Below, piece after piece: positions 32,884 to 41,247 of a stretch of DNA of 64,000 nucleotides. The DNA is from Nocardioides pini. GTDB taxonomy: Bacteria > Actinomycetota > Actinomycetes > Propionibacteriales > Nocardioidaceae. Position 1 is the first letter of the stretch. Each line of letters begins with the position of its first letter. A program made the position numbers and the translations under genes. Where the stretch lies: contig NZ_JAPPUX010000003.1 in assembly GCF_026712185.1 (NCBI RefSeq), positions 434,001 to 498,000 of the forward strand, in the 5' to 3' direction. The notes below the pieces were generated by a model. That model was not told the origin of the DNA and did not search any database. It worked only from the letters and a program-made list of their open reading frames with translations.

Positions 32884-32957
32884 GCCCCGGTATCCCAACC
32901 GGTAGAGGAAGCGGTCTTAAAAACCGCACAGTCTGGGTTCGAACCCCAGCCGGGGCA
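32884..32957 (+). tRNA. tRNA with anticodon UAA (Leu), short variable loop
   Basis: Seventy-four bases fold into a full cloverleaf. The acceptor stem is GCCCCGG with CCGGGGC; the anticodon stem is GCGGT/ACCGC around CTTAAAA, giving anticodon UAA (leucine codon UUA); the T-arm is CTGGG/CCCAG with the TTCGAAC loop. The discriminator is A and CCA is not encoded. The variable loop is only five bases (ACAGT), whereas bacterial leucine tRNAs are class II with a long arm. The D-stem has a C-A mismatch. It is therefore an unusual tRNA whose charging is uncertain. Confidence 0.9.
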
Positions 32958-32978
32958 CTCACGAGCAAGGGGGCGACG

Positions 32979-34247
32979 ATGCGCGTACGACGACTGGCCG
33001 GGGCCGCGGTCCTGGTGGTGGCGGCCTTCCCGCCCGGGCCGGCGAGCGGCCACGCGGCCGCGGCCGCCACGTGTGACGGGCTCGCGGCGACCGTCGTGGG
33101 GACGGACCGGGACGACGAGCTCGTCGGCACGCCCGGGAACGACGTGATCGCCGGCCTCGGCGGCCAGGACACCCTCGACGGCGCCGGCGGCGACGACGTC
33201 CTCTGCGGCGACGGGGGCGCCGACGTCGTGGTCGGCGGCCCGGGCTCGGACCGGCTCTTCGGGGGCGACAACGGGCTGGTCCCGCAGTTCGAGGATGCGC
33301 CCGAGCCCGCCGGCGACACCCTCGCACCCGGACCCGGGGACGATCTCCTCGACCTCGGCGCCAACACCGTCGCGGGCGACGACAACCCGGCCGACACCAT
33401 CGACCTGACCGACGCGGCCGCGGGCGTGACGCTGGACCTCGTCGCCGGCACGGCGGTCGGCGAGGGCACGGACGTCGTGGTCGTGCCGCCACCCGCGGTC
33501 CCCGACGGGCCGGTCGTCGAGGTCCTCGGGTCGGCCCACGCCGACCGCATCCTCGGCACCGAGGGCGACGACCACCTCGTCGGCCAGGGCGGAGGCGACT
33601 GGATCGAGGGCCGCGGCGGGGACGACCTGGTCATGAACGCGTGGGACGAGTACTCCCCGGCTCCCGGTGAGGACGCCGACGACCACTTCGACGGCGGACC
33701 GGGCGCGGACTTCGTCGACTCGACGGGTGGCGCGGACACGCTGCTCGGTGGCGCGGGCGCGGACCACGTGCGCAAGGAGGGCGGGCCGACGACGATCGAC
33801 GCCGGGCCGGGGCGCGACGAGGTCGACGTCTACCTGTCGGGAGGGCGCCACACCGTCAGCGGCGGCGCCGGTCGCGACCACGTCTCGCTCGCCGTGCTCC
33901 GAAGCTTCCGCCGCACGCGCGGCGTGCTCGACCACCGCGAGGAGCTGTTCCGCGTGCGCCACACCGACGGCCGTCGCACCCGGGCCGTCGTGACGTCGGC
34001 CGAACAGGTCACCATGCCGCACAACGCCGGGCGGTGGACCTACCTCGGCACGCCGGGGGACGACCGCGTCGGCGGCGGGGCGGCGTACACCGCGCGGGGC
34101 CGCGGGGGTGACGACGTCCTCATCGGGTCCGCCCGGGACGACGTGCTGCTGGGCGGCGGGGGCCGCGACCGGGTCGTCGGGGGCCGCGGGGAGGACCGCT
34201 GTCGCGGTGAGGAGCTGGTCGGCTGCGAGGTGCCGCGTGCATCCTGA
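32979..34247 (+). CDS. secreted RTX-type calcium-binding repeat protein
   Basis: A 422-residue protein with a signal peptide (LAGAAVLVVAAFPPGPASGHA) and two blocks of GGxGxDxLx nonapeptides, at residues about 42-95 and 340-400 (GRGGDDVLIGSARDD, GGGGRDRVVGG), which bind Ca in parallel beta-rolls. A divergent block sits near 190-270. It lacks toxin or protease domains and the C-terminal type-1 secretion signal is not obvious, so Sec export is likely. Cysteines at both ends may pair. ATG 32979 has AAGGGGG upstream and lies 21 bases after the tRNA. Confidence 0.78.
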   Translation: MRVRRLAGAAVLVVAAFPPGPASGHAAAAATCDGLAATVVGTDRDDELVGTPGNDVIAGLGGQDTLDGAGGDDVLCGDGGADVVVGGPGSDRLFGGDNGLVPQFEDAPEPAGDTLAPGPGDDLLDLGANTVAGDDNPADTIDLTDAAAGVTLDLVAGTAVGEGTDVVVVPPPAVPDGPVVEVLGSAHADRILGTEGDDHLVGQGGGDWIEGRGGDDLVMNAWDEYSPAPGEDADDHFDGGPGADFVDSTGGADTLLGGAGADHVRKEGGPTTIDAGPGRDEVDVYLSGGRHTVSGGAGRDHVSLAVLRSFRRTRGVLDHREELFRVRHTDGRRTRAVVTSAEQVTMPHNAGRWTYLGTPGDDRVGGGAAYTARGRGGDDVLIGSARDDVLLGGGGRDRVVGGRGEDRCRGEELVGCEVPRAS

Positions 34248-34251
34248 GAAG

Positions 34252-34270
34252 TTCCTGTGACGGGAACAGC
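34252..34270. terminator. weak hairpin after the RTX gene
   Basis: GTTCC pairs with GGAAC around a short loop just past the stop. The stem is only five pairs and there is no T-run, so termination is uncertain. Confidence 0.25.
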
Positions 34271-34286
34271 GCACCCGGCGCCCACG

Positions 34287-34324
34287 TTTGAAGAGGTGTC
34301 ACCCCGGCTAGAGTGAGGTGACAC
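34287..34324 (+). promoter_or_regulatory. promoter with inverted repeat flanking the -10
   Basis: TTTGAA at 34287-34292 and TAGAGT at 34309-34314 (16-base spacer) form a recognisable promoter. GTGTCACC at 34296-34303 and GGTGACAC at 34317-34324 are perfect inverted arms lying on both sides of the -10, a layout typical of a repressor operator. A 7-bp hairpin (CGCCGTC/GACGGCG) follows in the leader. Confidence 0.5.
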
Positions 34325-34392
34325 GACAGGCGCCGTCACCGCGACGGCGTCGACCCTCCGGAACCTCCGGAGGCGGCCTCCAAGGAGAGACC

Positions 34393-35244
34393 ATGAAAAG
34401 CAACAACCCCGTCTTCGCCCGTTCCGAGGAGTTCAACCGAACCTCCTCCAACGCCTACGGCAACCAGACCTACCCCGGCGGCGGCTCGTCCTACCCCGGC
34501 TACGGCGAGGCCGGCACCGACCCCTCGACCTGGGGCACCGGTTCGCCCACCCAGGTGGACCAGGGCCGGATGACGGTCGACTCGGTGGTCCAGAAGACAG
34601 CCATCTCGGTCGCCCTCGTCTTCGTCGCCGCGTTCGCCACCTGGTGGTACGTCGGTGACGTCTCGACCAGCGCCGACCTCGGACAGGTCTACCTGCTGTC
34701 CATGCTCGGTGCCGGTGGCGCCTTCCTGCTCTCGCTGGTCAACTCGTTCAAGCGGGTCATCAGCCCGGCCCTGGTGATGGCGTTCGCGCTCGCCGAGGGC
34801 GTGGCGCTCGGTGCGATCAGCGCGCTGTTCGAGGCGCAGTACCCCGGCATCGTGATGAGCGCGGTCCTCGGCACCTTCGCCGCCTTCATCGGCACGCTGG
34901 CGGTCTACAAATTCCTCGACATCAAGGTGGGCGACAAGTTCCGCCGCGGCGTCATCGCCGGCATGTTCGGCATGGTGGGCCTCGGCCTGCTGTCGCTGGT
35001 GCTGAGCCTCTTCGGCATCCAGTCGCCGCTCTACGGCAGCGGCCCGATCGGCTTTCTCTTCGCGCTGGCCGGCCTGGTGCTCGGTGTCTTCATGCTGATC
35101 CTCGACTTCGACTTCGTGGAGAACGGCGTCGCCGCCGGCCTCCCCGAGCGCGAGTCGTGGCGCGCGGCCTTCGGCCTCACCGTCAGCCTGGTCTGGATCT
35201 ACACCAACCTGCTCCGCATCCTCGCGATCATGCGTGGCGACTGA
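34393..35244 (+). CDS. Bax inhibitor-1/YccA family membrane protein
   Basis: A 283-residue protein. Sixty hydrophilic Gly/Tyr/Ser-rich residues (YPGGGSSYPGYGEAG) precede about seven helices. The family signature includes MAFALAEGVALGAISALFE and the C-terminal LDFDFVENGVAAGLPERESW with conserved acidic residues. Relatives form pH-regulated Ca or ion leak channels; the bacterial role is unclear. ATG 34393 has AAGGAGAG upstream. It is monocistronic, with a promoter/operator before it and a terminator after it. Confidence 0.87.
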   Translation: MKSNNPVFARSEEFNRTSSNAYGNQTYPGGGSSYPGYGEAGTDPSTWGTGSPTQVDQGRMTVDSVVQKTAISVALVFVAAFATWWYVGDVSTSADLGQVYLLSMLGAGGAFLLSLVNSFKRVISPALVMAFALAEGVALGAISALFEAQYPGIVMSAVLGTFAAFIGTLAVYKFLDIKVGDKFRRGVIAGMFGMVGLGLLSLVLSLFGIQSPLYGSGPIGFLFALAGLVLGVFMLILDFDFVENGVAAGLPERESWRAAFGLTVSLVWIYTNLLRILAIMRGD

Positions 35245-35268
35245 TCCACTGACCCGCTGATCCACTCC

Positions 35269-35306
35269 GCCGGCCCGCTCGAGCTCAGCTCGGGCGGGCC
35301 GTCGGC
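35269..35306 (+). terminator. long hairpin after the Bax-inhibitor-like gene
   Basis: CCCGCTCGAGC pairs with GCTCGGGCGGG with a single G-T wobble around a three-base loop, and flanking GCCGG/CGGC-type bases lengthen the stem. It lies 25 bases past the stop. Confidence 0.6.
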
Positions 35307-35356
35307 ATTCTCGGGGAGCGGTGGCCCACCCACATTCTGTGGGCCGGGAATGTGGC

Positions 35357-36406
35357 TCAGGCACCGCCGGCGGGAGCCGAGTCGGCCACCGCGCCCCCGA
35401 CACCGTCCTCGTGCTCGTCGGGCGACTCGGCGTCAGTGGAGGGACGGCGCCGGCGGTGGCGGAGCTCGACCCAGCGGCCGCGGAGGCCGCGCTGGGTGCC
35501 GCCGACCTCGGTGCCGTCGACCTCGGTGCCGGGCGTGCGAGCGGCGCGCACGGCCGCGGCCGCGACCGGGAGGATGCCCTCGCGGCGGCGCGGCTCGGGC
35601 AGCGCCTCGTCCTCGGGCAGCAGCTCGAGGGCCGCGAGGCAGGAGGGGACGAGCACCGACGCGAGCTGCTTGTAGCCGTCGGCCGAGGGGTGGAAGCGGT
35701 CCGGCCCGAAGAGCACGGACGGGGCGGCGTCGAACTCGGGGCCGAGGATGTCGCCGAGGGAGACCGACCGGCCGCCGTTCTCGACGACGGTGATGGTCTG
35801 GGCGGCCGCCAGCCGGCGCGACCACTCGCGCGCGACCTGCTTGAGCGGCTGCGGGATGGGCCGGACCGTGCCGAGGTCGGGGCACGTGCCGACGACGACC
35901 TGCACGCCCGCCTCGCGCAGGCGTCGTACGCCCTCGGCGAGGTGTCGCACCGACGCTGAGGGCAGCACGCTGTGGGTGACGTCGTTGGCGCCGATGATCA
36001 CCACCGCGAGGTCGGGGTGGGTGGCGAGGGCGGAGTCGACCTGGTCGGCCAGCGCGCTCGACTGGGCACCCACGACCGCGAAGGACCGCAGGTGCACCCG
36101 CCGGTCGGCCTGGGCGGCGACGCCCGTGGCGAGGTGCGCGCCCGTGGTGTCCTCGACGCGCTCCACGCCGTAGCCGGCCGCGCCGGAGTCACCGAGCAGG
36201 GCGATGCGGATCGCCGGTCCCGGCCGCCCGCGGCCGTACCAGCCGGTCGCCTGCGGGGGTACGTCGTTCGCGTTGCCGATGAGCCGCCGCGCGATCTTCG
36301 CCTCCGCGACCAGGACCCCGTAGAGCCCGGCGCCGAGCACGGACAGCCCGCCGCCGCCCAGGGCCGCGGCCGATGCCAGCTTGCGTGCTGCTCCTGTTGC
36401 CCCCAC
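35357..36406 (-). CDS. SGNH/GDSL-type hydrolase
   Basis: A 349-residue esterase-like protein. An N-terminal hydrophobic segment (ASAAALGGGGLSVLGAGLYGVLVA) probably anchors it in the membrane. The SGNH blocks follow: LGDSGAAGYG with nucleophile S74, VIIGANDVTHS with Asn140, and FGPDRFHPSADGY with the Asp-x-x-His pair. The last 80 residues are charged and disordered. GTG 36406 follows TAGCAT by six bases. It is divergent from the cystathionine beta-synthase gene. Substrate unknown; a lipid or acetylated glycan is plausible. Confidence 0.82.
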   Translation of the reverse strand: MGATGAARKLASAAALGGGGLSVLGAGLYGVLVAEAKIARRLIGNANDVPPQATGWYGRGRPGPAIRIALLGDSGAAGYGVERVEDTTGAHLATGVAAQADRRVHLRSFAVVGAQSSALADQVDSALATHPDLAVVIIGANDVTHSVLPSASVRHLAEGVRRLREAGVQVVVGTCPDLGTVRPIPQPLKQVAREWSRRLAAAQTITVVENGGRSVSLGDILGPEFDAAPSVLFGPDRFHPSADGYKQLASVLVPSCLAALELLPEDEALPEPRRREGILPVAAAAVRAARTPGTEVDGTEVGGTQRGLRGRWVELRHRRRRPSTDAESPDEHEDGVGGAVADSAPAGGA

Positions 36407-36467
36407 GCCTCGATGCTACGCAACCGGCAGTGACGGCTACGGACGAGTAGACGGCTAGATTGGCCGC

Positions 36468-37862
36468 GTGCAGTACGTGAACTCGCTCCTCGACCTGATC
36501 GGCAACACCCCGCTCGTCCGGCTCGGCCGGACCCTCGACCTCCCCGACGGTGGCGCCGAGGCGCCGCTGGTGCTGGCGAAGGTGGAGTACCTGAACCCCG
36601 GCGGGTCGGTGAAGGACCGCATCGCCAGTCGCATGATCGACGCCGCGGAGGCGTCGGGCGAGCTGCAGCCCGGCGGCACGATCGTCGAGCCGACCTCCGG
36701 CAACACCGGCGTCGGGCTGGCGATGGTGGCCCAGCAGAGGGGCTACACGTGCGTCTTCGTCTGCCCCGACAAGGTCAGCGAGGACAAGCGCAACGTGCTG
36801 AAGGCCTACGGCGCCGAGGTGGTGGTCTGCCCGACCGCCGTCGCGCCGGAGCACCCGGACTCCTACTACAACGTCAGCGACCGCCTCGCCTCGCAGCCGG
36901 GCGCGTGGAAGCCCGACCAGTACTCCAACCCCCACAACCCCCGCTCCCACTACGAGACCACCGGTCCGGAGATCTGGGAGCAGACGGAGGGGAAGATCAC
37001 CCACTTCGTCACGGGCATGGGCACCGGCGGCACGATCAGCGGCGTGGGGCGCTACCTCAAGGAGCAGAACCCCGACATCCAGGTCATCGGCGCCGACCCG
37101 GCAGGCTCGGTCTACTCCGGCGGCACCGGCCGCCCCTACCTCGTCGAGGGCGTCGGCGAGGACTTCTGGCCCGAGACCTACGACCGGTCCGTCGCCGACC
37201 GCGTCATCGAGGTCTCCGACGCCGACTCCTTCGCCTTCACCCGCCGCCTCGCGCGCGAGGAGGCGATGCTGGTCGGGGGCTCCGCCGGCATGGCGGCCTT
37301 CGCCGCCCGGCAGGTCGCCCACGAGCTCGCGGCCGAGGGCCGCTCCGACGCGGTCGTCGTCGTCCTGCTGCCCGACTCCGGTCGCGGCTACCTCACCAAG
37401 GTCTTCAACGACGACTGGCTCGCCCAGTACGGCTTCGCCACCGGTGCCGAGGCCGACCACCGCACCGTCGGCGAGGTGCTGCGCGGCAAGACCGGCGGGC
37501 TGCCCGACCTGGTGCACACCCACCCCGGCGAGACGATCGCCGAGGCCGTCCACATCCTCCAGGAGTACGGCGTCAGCCAGATGCCGGTCGTCCGCGCCGA
37601 GCCGCCGATCGTGGCTGCGGAGGTCGCCGGGTCGGTGTCGGAGCGCACGCTCCTCGACGCCCTCTTCGCCGGCCGCGCCAAGATGACCGACCGGGTCGAG
37701 GACCACATGTCCGAGGCCCTGCCGACCATCGGCTCGACCGAGGCCGCGGCCGACGCGGTGTCGCTGCTCGAGCACGCCGACGCGGTGCTGGTCCACGAGG
37801 ACGGCAAGCCCATCGGCGTGCTGACCCGGCAGGACCTGCTCACCTTCGTGGCCGCCTCGTGA
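36468..37862 (+). CDS. cbs: cystathionine beta-synthase with C-terminal CBS domains
   Basis: A 464-residue PLP enzyme that condenses serine and homocysteine to cystathionine. LNPGGSVKDRIA carries the PLP lysine (K49), TSGNTGVGLAM binds substrate and GMGTGGTISG binds the phosphate. A pair of CBS motifs (about 340-464) probably senses an adenosyl ligand. It lacks the heme domain of animal enzymes; a cysteine-synthase role is the alternative. GTG 36468 follows TAGATT by six bases, so the mRNA is probably leaderless. A metB-like gene lies 26 kb away, so transsulfuration is likely complete. Confidence 0.92.
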   Translation: MQYVNSLLDLIGNTPLVRLGRTLDLPDGGAEAPLVLAKVEYLNPGGSVKDRIASRMIDAAEASGELQPGGTIVEPTSGNTGVGLAMVAQQRGYTCVFVCPDKVSEDKRNVLKAYGAEVVVCPTAVAPEHPDSYYNVSDRLASQPGAWKPDQYSNPHNPRSHYETTGPEIWEQTEGKITHFVTGMGTGGTISGVGRYLKEQNPDIQVIGADPAGSVYSGGTGRPYLVEGVGEDFWPETYDRSVADRVIEVSDADSFAFTRRLAREEAMLVGGSAGMAAFAARQVAHELAAEGRSDAVVVVLLPDSGRGYLTKVFNDDWLAQYGFATGAEADHRTVGEVLRGKTGGLPDLVHTHPGETIAEAVHILQEYGVSQMPVVRAEPPIVAAEVAGSVSERTLLDALFAGRAKMTDRVEDHMSEALPTIGSTEAAADAVSLLEHADAVLVHEDGKPIGVLTRQDLLTFVAAS

Positions 37863-38314
37863 GGCGGCGCACCACGCGCCTGACCACGCGAGTGGCCACG
37901 GGCCTGGTCGCCGTCGTCTGCCTCGGCGTCCTCGGGGCGTGCGGCGACGACGACGTCAGCACCGGCACGGACCCGGTCGAGGTGGAGGTCGGCAAGGCCT
38001 TCACCTGGAACGGCTTCAGTGTCGAGGACGGCTGGGAGCTGAACGGCATCAAGCGCTCGGCCGGGCTCGAGGAGGTCACGACGCCCGAGGTGAAGGGCAC
38101 GATCAAGAACACCTCCGACGAGGAGCGGGCCGCGCTCTTCGAGATGGTGTTCTCCACGGACGGGTCGCCGGTCGCGACGCTCAGCTGCTCGGCACCCACG
38201 ATGGTGACCGACCAGTCCCAGCAGTTCATCTGTCCCGGTCTCAGCGCCACCATGCCGGAGGACTACGACGCAGTGGTCGTCCAGGAGTTCCGCCGCGACA
38301 CGTCCTCCAGCTGA
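37859..38314 (+). CDS. small lipoprotein
   Basis: A 151-residue lipoprotein: basic N-terminus, hydrophobic core and lipobox VLGACGDD with Cys near residue 23. The mature part is an Ig-like beta fold, with TIKNTSDEERAALFEMVF and two cysteines (SCSAPTM, FICPGL) that may form a disulfide. No family name is recognised. GTG 37859 overlaps the cystathionine beta-synthase stop, so it is probably cotranslated, though no functional link is apparent. Confidence 0.72.
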   Translation: MRRRTTRLTTRVATGLVAVVCLGVLGACGDDDVSTGTDPVEVEVGKAFTWNGFSVEDGWELNGIKRSAGLEEVTTPEVKGTIKNTSDEERAALFEMVFSTDGSPVATLSCSAPTMVTDQSQQFICPGLSATMPEDYDAVVVQEFRRDTSSS

Positions 38315-38328
38315 GGTGATGCCCGGAC

Positions 38329-39108
38329 ATGGGTGACCTCTCGGGCGAGGTCGTCGTCTTCCTCGTGCTGGCGGCGCTGGCCGCGGGCTTCGTCGACGCG
38401 GTGGTCGGCGGGGGCGGGCTGATCCAGCTCCCCGCCCTGCTGCTGGGGCTGCCCGGCGCGTCGGTCGTGCAGATCGCGGCGACCAACAAGCTGGCGTCGT
38501 TCTGCGGCACCTCCATCAGTGCGGCGACGTACGTCCGGCGCATCCGCCCGGACCCGCGCACGTTCCTGCCGCTGATGCTCGCCGCCGGCCTCGGGTCGGC
38601 CGGTGGCGCCCTCGTCGCCTCGATGCTGCCGCGCAGCGCCTTCGACCCGATCATCCTGGTCGTGATGGTGCTCGTCGGCAGCTACGTGTGGTTCAAGCCC
38701 AGCGTCGGCCAGCTCACCAACCTCCGCTTCCAGGGCGGCAAGCACCTCACCGCCGTGGTGCTCACCGGGCTCACCATCGGGTTCTACGACGGTGCGATCG
38801 GGCCGGGCACGGGATCGTTCTTCGTCTTCGCCTTGGTCGGCCTGCTGGGCTACAACTTCCTCGAGGCCTCCGCCAAGGCCAAGCTGGCCAACTGGGCGAC
38901 CAACCTCGCGGCGCTGGCGATCTTCGTGCCGCAGGGGGCGGTGATCTGGCAGCTGGCCCTGCCGATGGCCGCGGCCAACATCACGGGCGGCTACCTCGGC
39001 GCCCGGCTCGCCGTCGCGCGCGGTGCCGGATTCGTGCGGGTGTTCTTCCTCGTCGTCGTCTCCGCGTTCGTCGTGCGGCTCGGCGGCGGCCTCCTCGGCT
39101 GGTGGTGA
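38329..39108 (+). CDS. TSUP-family (TauE/SafE) exporter
   Basis: A 259-residue membrane protein with about eight helices. AAGFVDAVVGGGGLIQLPAL near residue 18 and TIGFYDGAIGPGTGSFF near 143 are the paired glycine-rich motifs of the family, which exports sulfite, sulfoacetate or related anions. The neighbouring transsulfuration gene gives weak support for a sulfur substrate. ATG 38329 is 14 bases after the lipoprotein gene. Orientation and substrate cannot be set. Confidence 0.86.
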   Translation: MGDLSGEVVVFLVLAALAAGFVDAVVGGGGLIQLPALLLGLPGASVVQIAATNKLASFCGTSISAATYVRRIRPDPRTFLPLMLAAGLGSAGGALVASMLPRSAFDPIILVVMVLVGSYVWFKPSVGQLTNLRFQGGKHLTAVVLTGLTIGFYDGAIGPGTGSFFVFALVGLLGYNFLEASAKAKLANWATNLAALAIFVPQGAVIWQLALPMAAANITGGYLGARLAVARGAGFVRVFFLVVVSAFVVRLGGGLLGWW

Positions 39109-39124
39109 CGGTAGCCTCCACACC

Positions 39125-40219
39125 GTGGGAGCGGTCTCGGCAGTCGACGGGTTCCAGCGGCGCCAGCCGTGGCTCGGCTTCCCGATCGCGGTCGTCTACA
39201 AGTACTTCGACGACCAGGGTCCCTACCTCGCGGCCGCGCTGACCTACTACGCCTTCGTCGCGATCTTCCCGCTGATGCTGCTCGGCACCTCGATCCTGGG
39301 CCTCTTCCTGCGCGGGGAGCCGCAGTGGCAGGAGAGCATCCTCAACTCCGCGCTCTCGCAGTTCCCGATCATCGGCGACGAGCTCGGCCGCCCCGAGGGC
39401 CTGCAGGGCTCGGTGTCCGGTGTCGTCTTCGGTGCGCTCGTCGCCCTCTACGGTGCGATGGGGCTCGGCCAGGCGCTGCAGAACACCCAGCACGTCGCGT
39501 GGTCGGTGCCGCGCAACAGCCGACCGAACCCGCTGAAGGCGCGCGGCAAGACGCTGCTGCTGCTCGTGACGGCCGGGATGTCGCTGCTCGCCGTCACGGT
39601 CGTCTCGACGGTCGCCAGCACCACCGACGTGTTCACCGAGCTGATCGGCGGCGGGCTCAAGGCAGTGCTGCCGGTGCTCACCGTGCTGGTCGTCGGCACC
39701 GGCCTGACCTACCTCTTCCGCCTCGCCGCGACCGGCCAGCACTCGTTCCTGCGGGCGGCGCCGGGCGGGTTCACCCTCGCCGTGATGTGGCAGGTGCTCC
39801 AGATCGGTGGCGCGGCCTACGTCGACCGGGTGCTGGTGAACACGTCGTCGATGACCAAGACCTTCGGGCTCGTGCTCGGTCTGGTCGGCTTCCTCTACAT
39901 CGGCGCCGTCATGGCGGTGCTGGCCACCGAGATCAACGTGGTGCTGTCGCGACGGCTGTGGCCGCGGGCGCTGCTGACGCCGTTCACCGACAACGTGCGG
40001 CTGACCGACGCCGACCGCAGGGCCTACGCGCTCTACGCCCGCATGCAGCGGCACAAGGGTTTCGAGGAGGTCGTGGTGCGCTGGGACCCCGGCCCCGCCG
40101 AGCGCCCGAGCCGGCCCCCGGACGAGCCCGAGGAGGAGCCCCCGGCGGATCTCCCGGCGGATCGTCCGGCCGAGCGCCCGGGCGAGTCCGCGGACGAGCG
40201 GTCGCAGCGCCCGGCGTGA
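39125..40219 (+). CDS. YihY/BrkB-family membrane protein
   Basis: A 364-residue protein with about six helices and the family motif AAALTYYAFVAIFPLMLL near residue 38; PGGFTLAVMWQVLQIGGAAYVD and a conserved ATEINVVLSRRLWPR near 265 follow. The last 60 residues are a Pro/Glu/Asp-rich disordered tail. The older ribonuclease BN label of this family is wrong. Function is unknown. GTG 39125 follows TAGCCT by seven bases, suggesting a leaderless start. The stop overlaps the YigZ-like start. Confidence 0.85.
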   Translation: MGAVSAVDGFQRRQPWLGFPIAVVYKYFDDQGPYLAAALTYYAFVAIFPLMLLGTSILGLFLRGEPQWQESILNSALSQFPIIGDELGRPEGLQGSVSGVVFGALVALYGAMGLGQALQNTQHVAWSVPRNSRPNPLKARGKTLLLLVTAGMSLLAVTVVSTVASTTDVFTELIGGGLKAVLPVLTVLVVGTGLTYLFRLAATGQHSFLRAAPGGFTLAVMWQVLQIGGAAYVDRVLVNTSSMTKTFGLVLGLVGFLYIGAVMAVLATEINVVLSRRLWPRALLTPFTDNVRLTDADRRAYALYARMQRHKGFEEVVVRWDPGPAERPSRPPDEPEEEPPADLPADRPAERPGESADERSQRPA

Positions 40220-40845
40220 CGTCGTACGTCACCGTCGCGCGCGACGCGACCGCCGAGGTCGAGGACCGCGGGTCGCGCTTCCTCTGCACGCTGCGTCGCG
40301 TCGCCACCGAGGCCGAGGCCCGCGCTCTCGTCGCCGACCTGCGACGGCAGCACCACGACGCCCGGCACCACTGCTCGGCCTTCGTGCTGGGCCCCGACGG
40401 TGCGGTGCAGCGCTCGTCGGACGACGGTGAGCCGGCGGGCACCGCGGGCGCACCGATGCTCGAGGTGCTGCGCGGTGCCGGGCTCAGCGACGTCGCCGCC
40501 GTCGTCACCCGCTGGTTCGGCGGCACGCTGCTGGGGGCCGGTGGCCTGGTGCGGGCCTACGGCGACGCGGTGCGCGGCGCGGTGGCCGATGCCGGGGTGC
40601 TGCGCCGCTCGCTGCTCACCGAGCTGGCCGTGGACCTCGACCACGCGGAGGCGGGCCGCGTCGAGGGCGAGCTGCGCTCGCGCGGGGTGGTCGTGCTCGA
40701 CGTGGCGTACGACGCGCGGGTGCGGCTGCTGCTCGCCGCCCCGCCGGACGGGGTGGAGCGGCTGGACGCGCTCGTCGCCGCGGCGACCGGTGGTCGCTCG
40801 CTCGCCGTCGCGGTGGGCGAGCGCTGGGTCGACGTCACCGACTGA
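40216..40845 (+). CDS. IMPACT/YigZ family protein
   Basis: A 209-residue cytoplasmic protein. Residues about 15-120 form the UPF0029 N-terminal domain with the family signature SDDGEPAGTAGAPML and VVTRWFGGTLLGAGGLVRAYGDA; the C-terminal ferredoxin-like domain is degenerate. Relatives include eukaryotic IMPACT, which modulates GCN2; the bacterial role is unknown. GTG 40216 overlaps the preceding stop. It converges with the YchJ-like gene, overlapping it by 11 bases. Confidence 0.85.
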   Translation: MTSYVTVARDATAEVEDRGSRFLCTLRRVATEAEARALVADLRRQHHDARHHCSAFVLGPDGAVQRSSDDGEPAGTAGAPMLEVLRGAGLSDVAAVVTRWFGGTLLGAGGLVRAYGDAVRGAVADAGVLRRSLLTELAVDLDHAEAGRVEGELRSRGVVVLDVAYDARVRLLLAAPPDGVERLDALVAAATGGRSLAVAVGERWVDVTD

Positions 40846-41197
40846 CCCCGTCCACCTCGCCGTCCACGTAGGCCCACCGGCCGGCACGTCGCTCGAAGCG
40901 GCTCACCTCGTGCATCGCGCCGCCCTCCCAGCTCGCGACGAACTCGACGGTGTCGCCCTCGGCGGCCACGACCCGCAGCCCGGTCCACAGGGTGCCCGGG
41001 TCGGGGCGCACGTCGTCGGGCCGCGTGCGCGGGTGCCAGGTGCGGAAGAGGTGGTCGGCGTCGCCGGTGACGAAGGCGGTGTAGCGCGAGCGCATCAGCT
41101 GCTCCGGCGTGGAGGCCTGCGCCACGTTGGCGAGCAGCGGGCCGCAGCACGCGTCGTACGCCTCTCCGGTCCCGCACGGGCAGGGGGTGGTCAGCAC
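40835..41197 (-). CDS. YchJ-like SEC-C zinc protein (UPF0225)
   Basis: A 120-residue protein with an N-terminal SEC-C zinc motif (CPCGTGEAYDACCGP, four cysteines) followed by an NTF2-like domain that ends VSRFERRAGRWAYVDG. This layout is the UPF0225/YchJ family. Its role is unknown; SEC-C binds SecB or the ribosome in other proteins. GTG 41197 follows TATCGT by seven bases. Its 3' end overlaps the YigZ-like gene on the opposite strand. Confidence 0.86.
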   Translation of the reverse strand: MLTTPCPCGTGEAYDACCGPLLANVAQASTPEQLMRSRYTAFVTGDADHLFRTWHPRTRPDDVRPDPGTLWTGLRVVAAEGDTVEFVASWEGGAMHEVSRFERRAGRWAYVDGEVDGVSR

Positions 41198-41247
41198 GGG
41201 GGAGACGATACTGGCCAGATTTGTGTTGCGGTGTAATCATGTAATGC

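Noticed and set aside
32884..32957. Ochre-suppressor tRNA
   Set aside because: Anticodon UAA pairs with codon UUA, not with stop codon UAA; a suppressor would need UUA in the anticodon.
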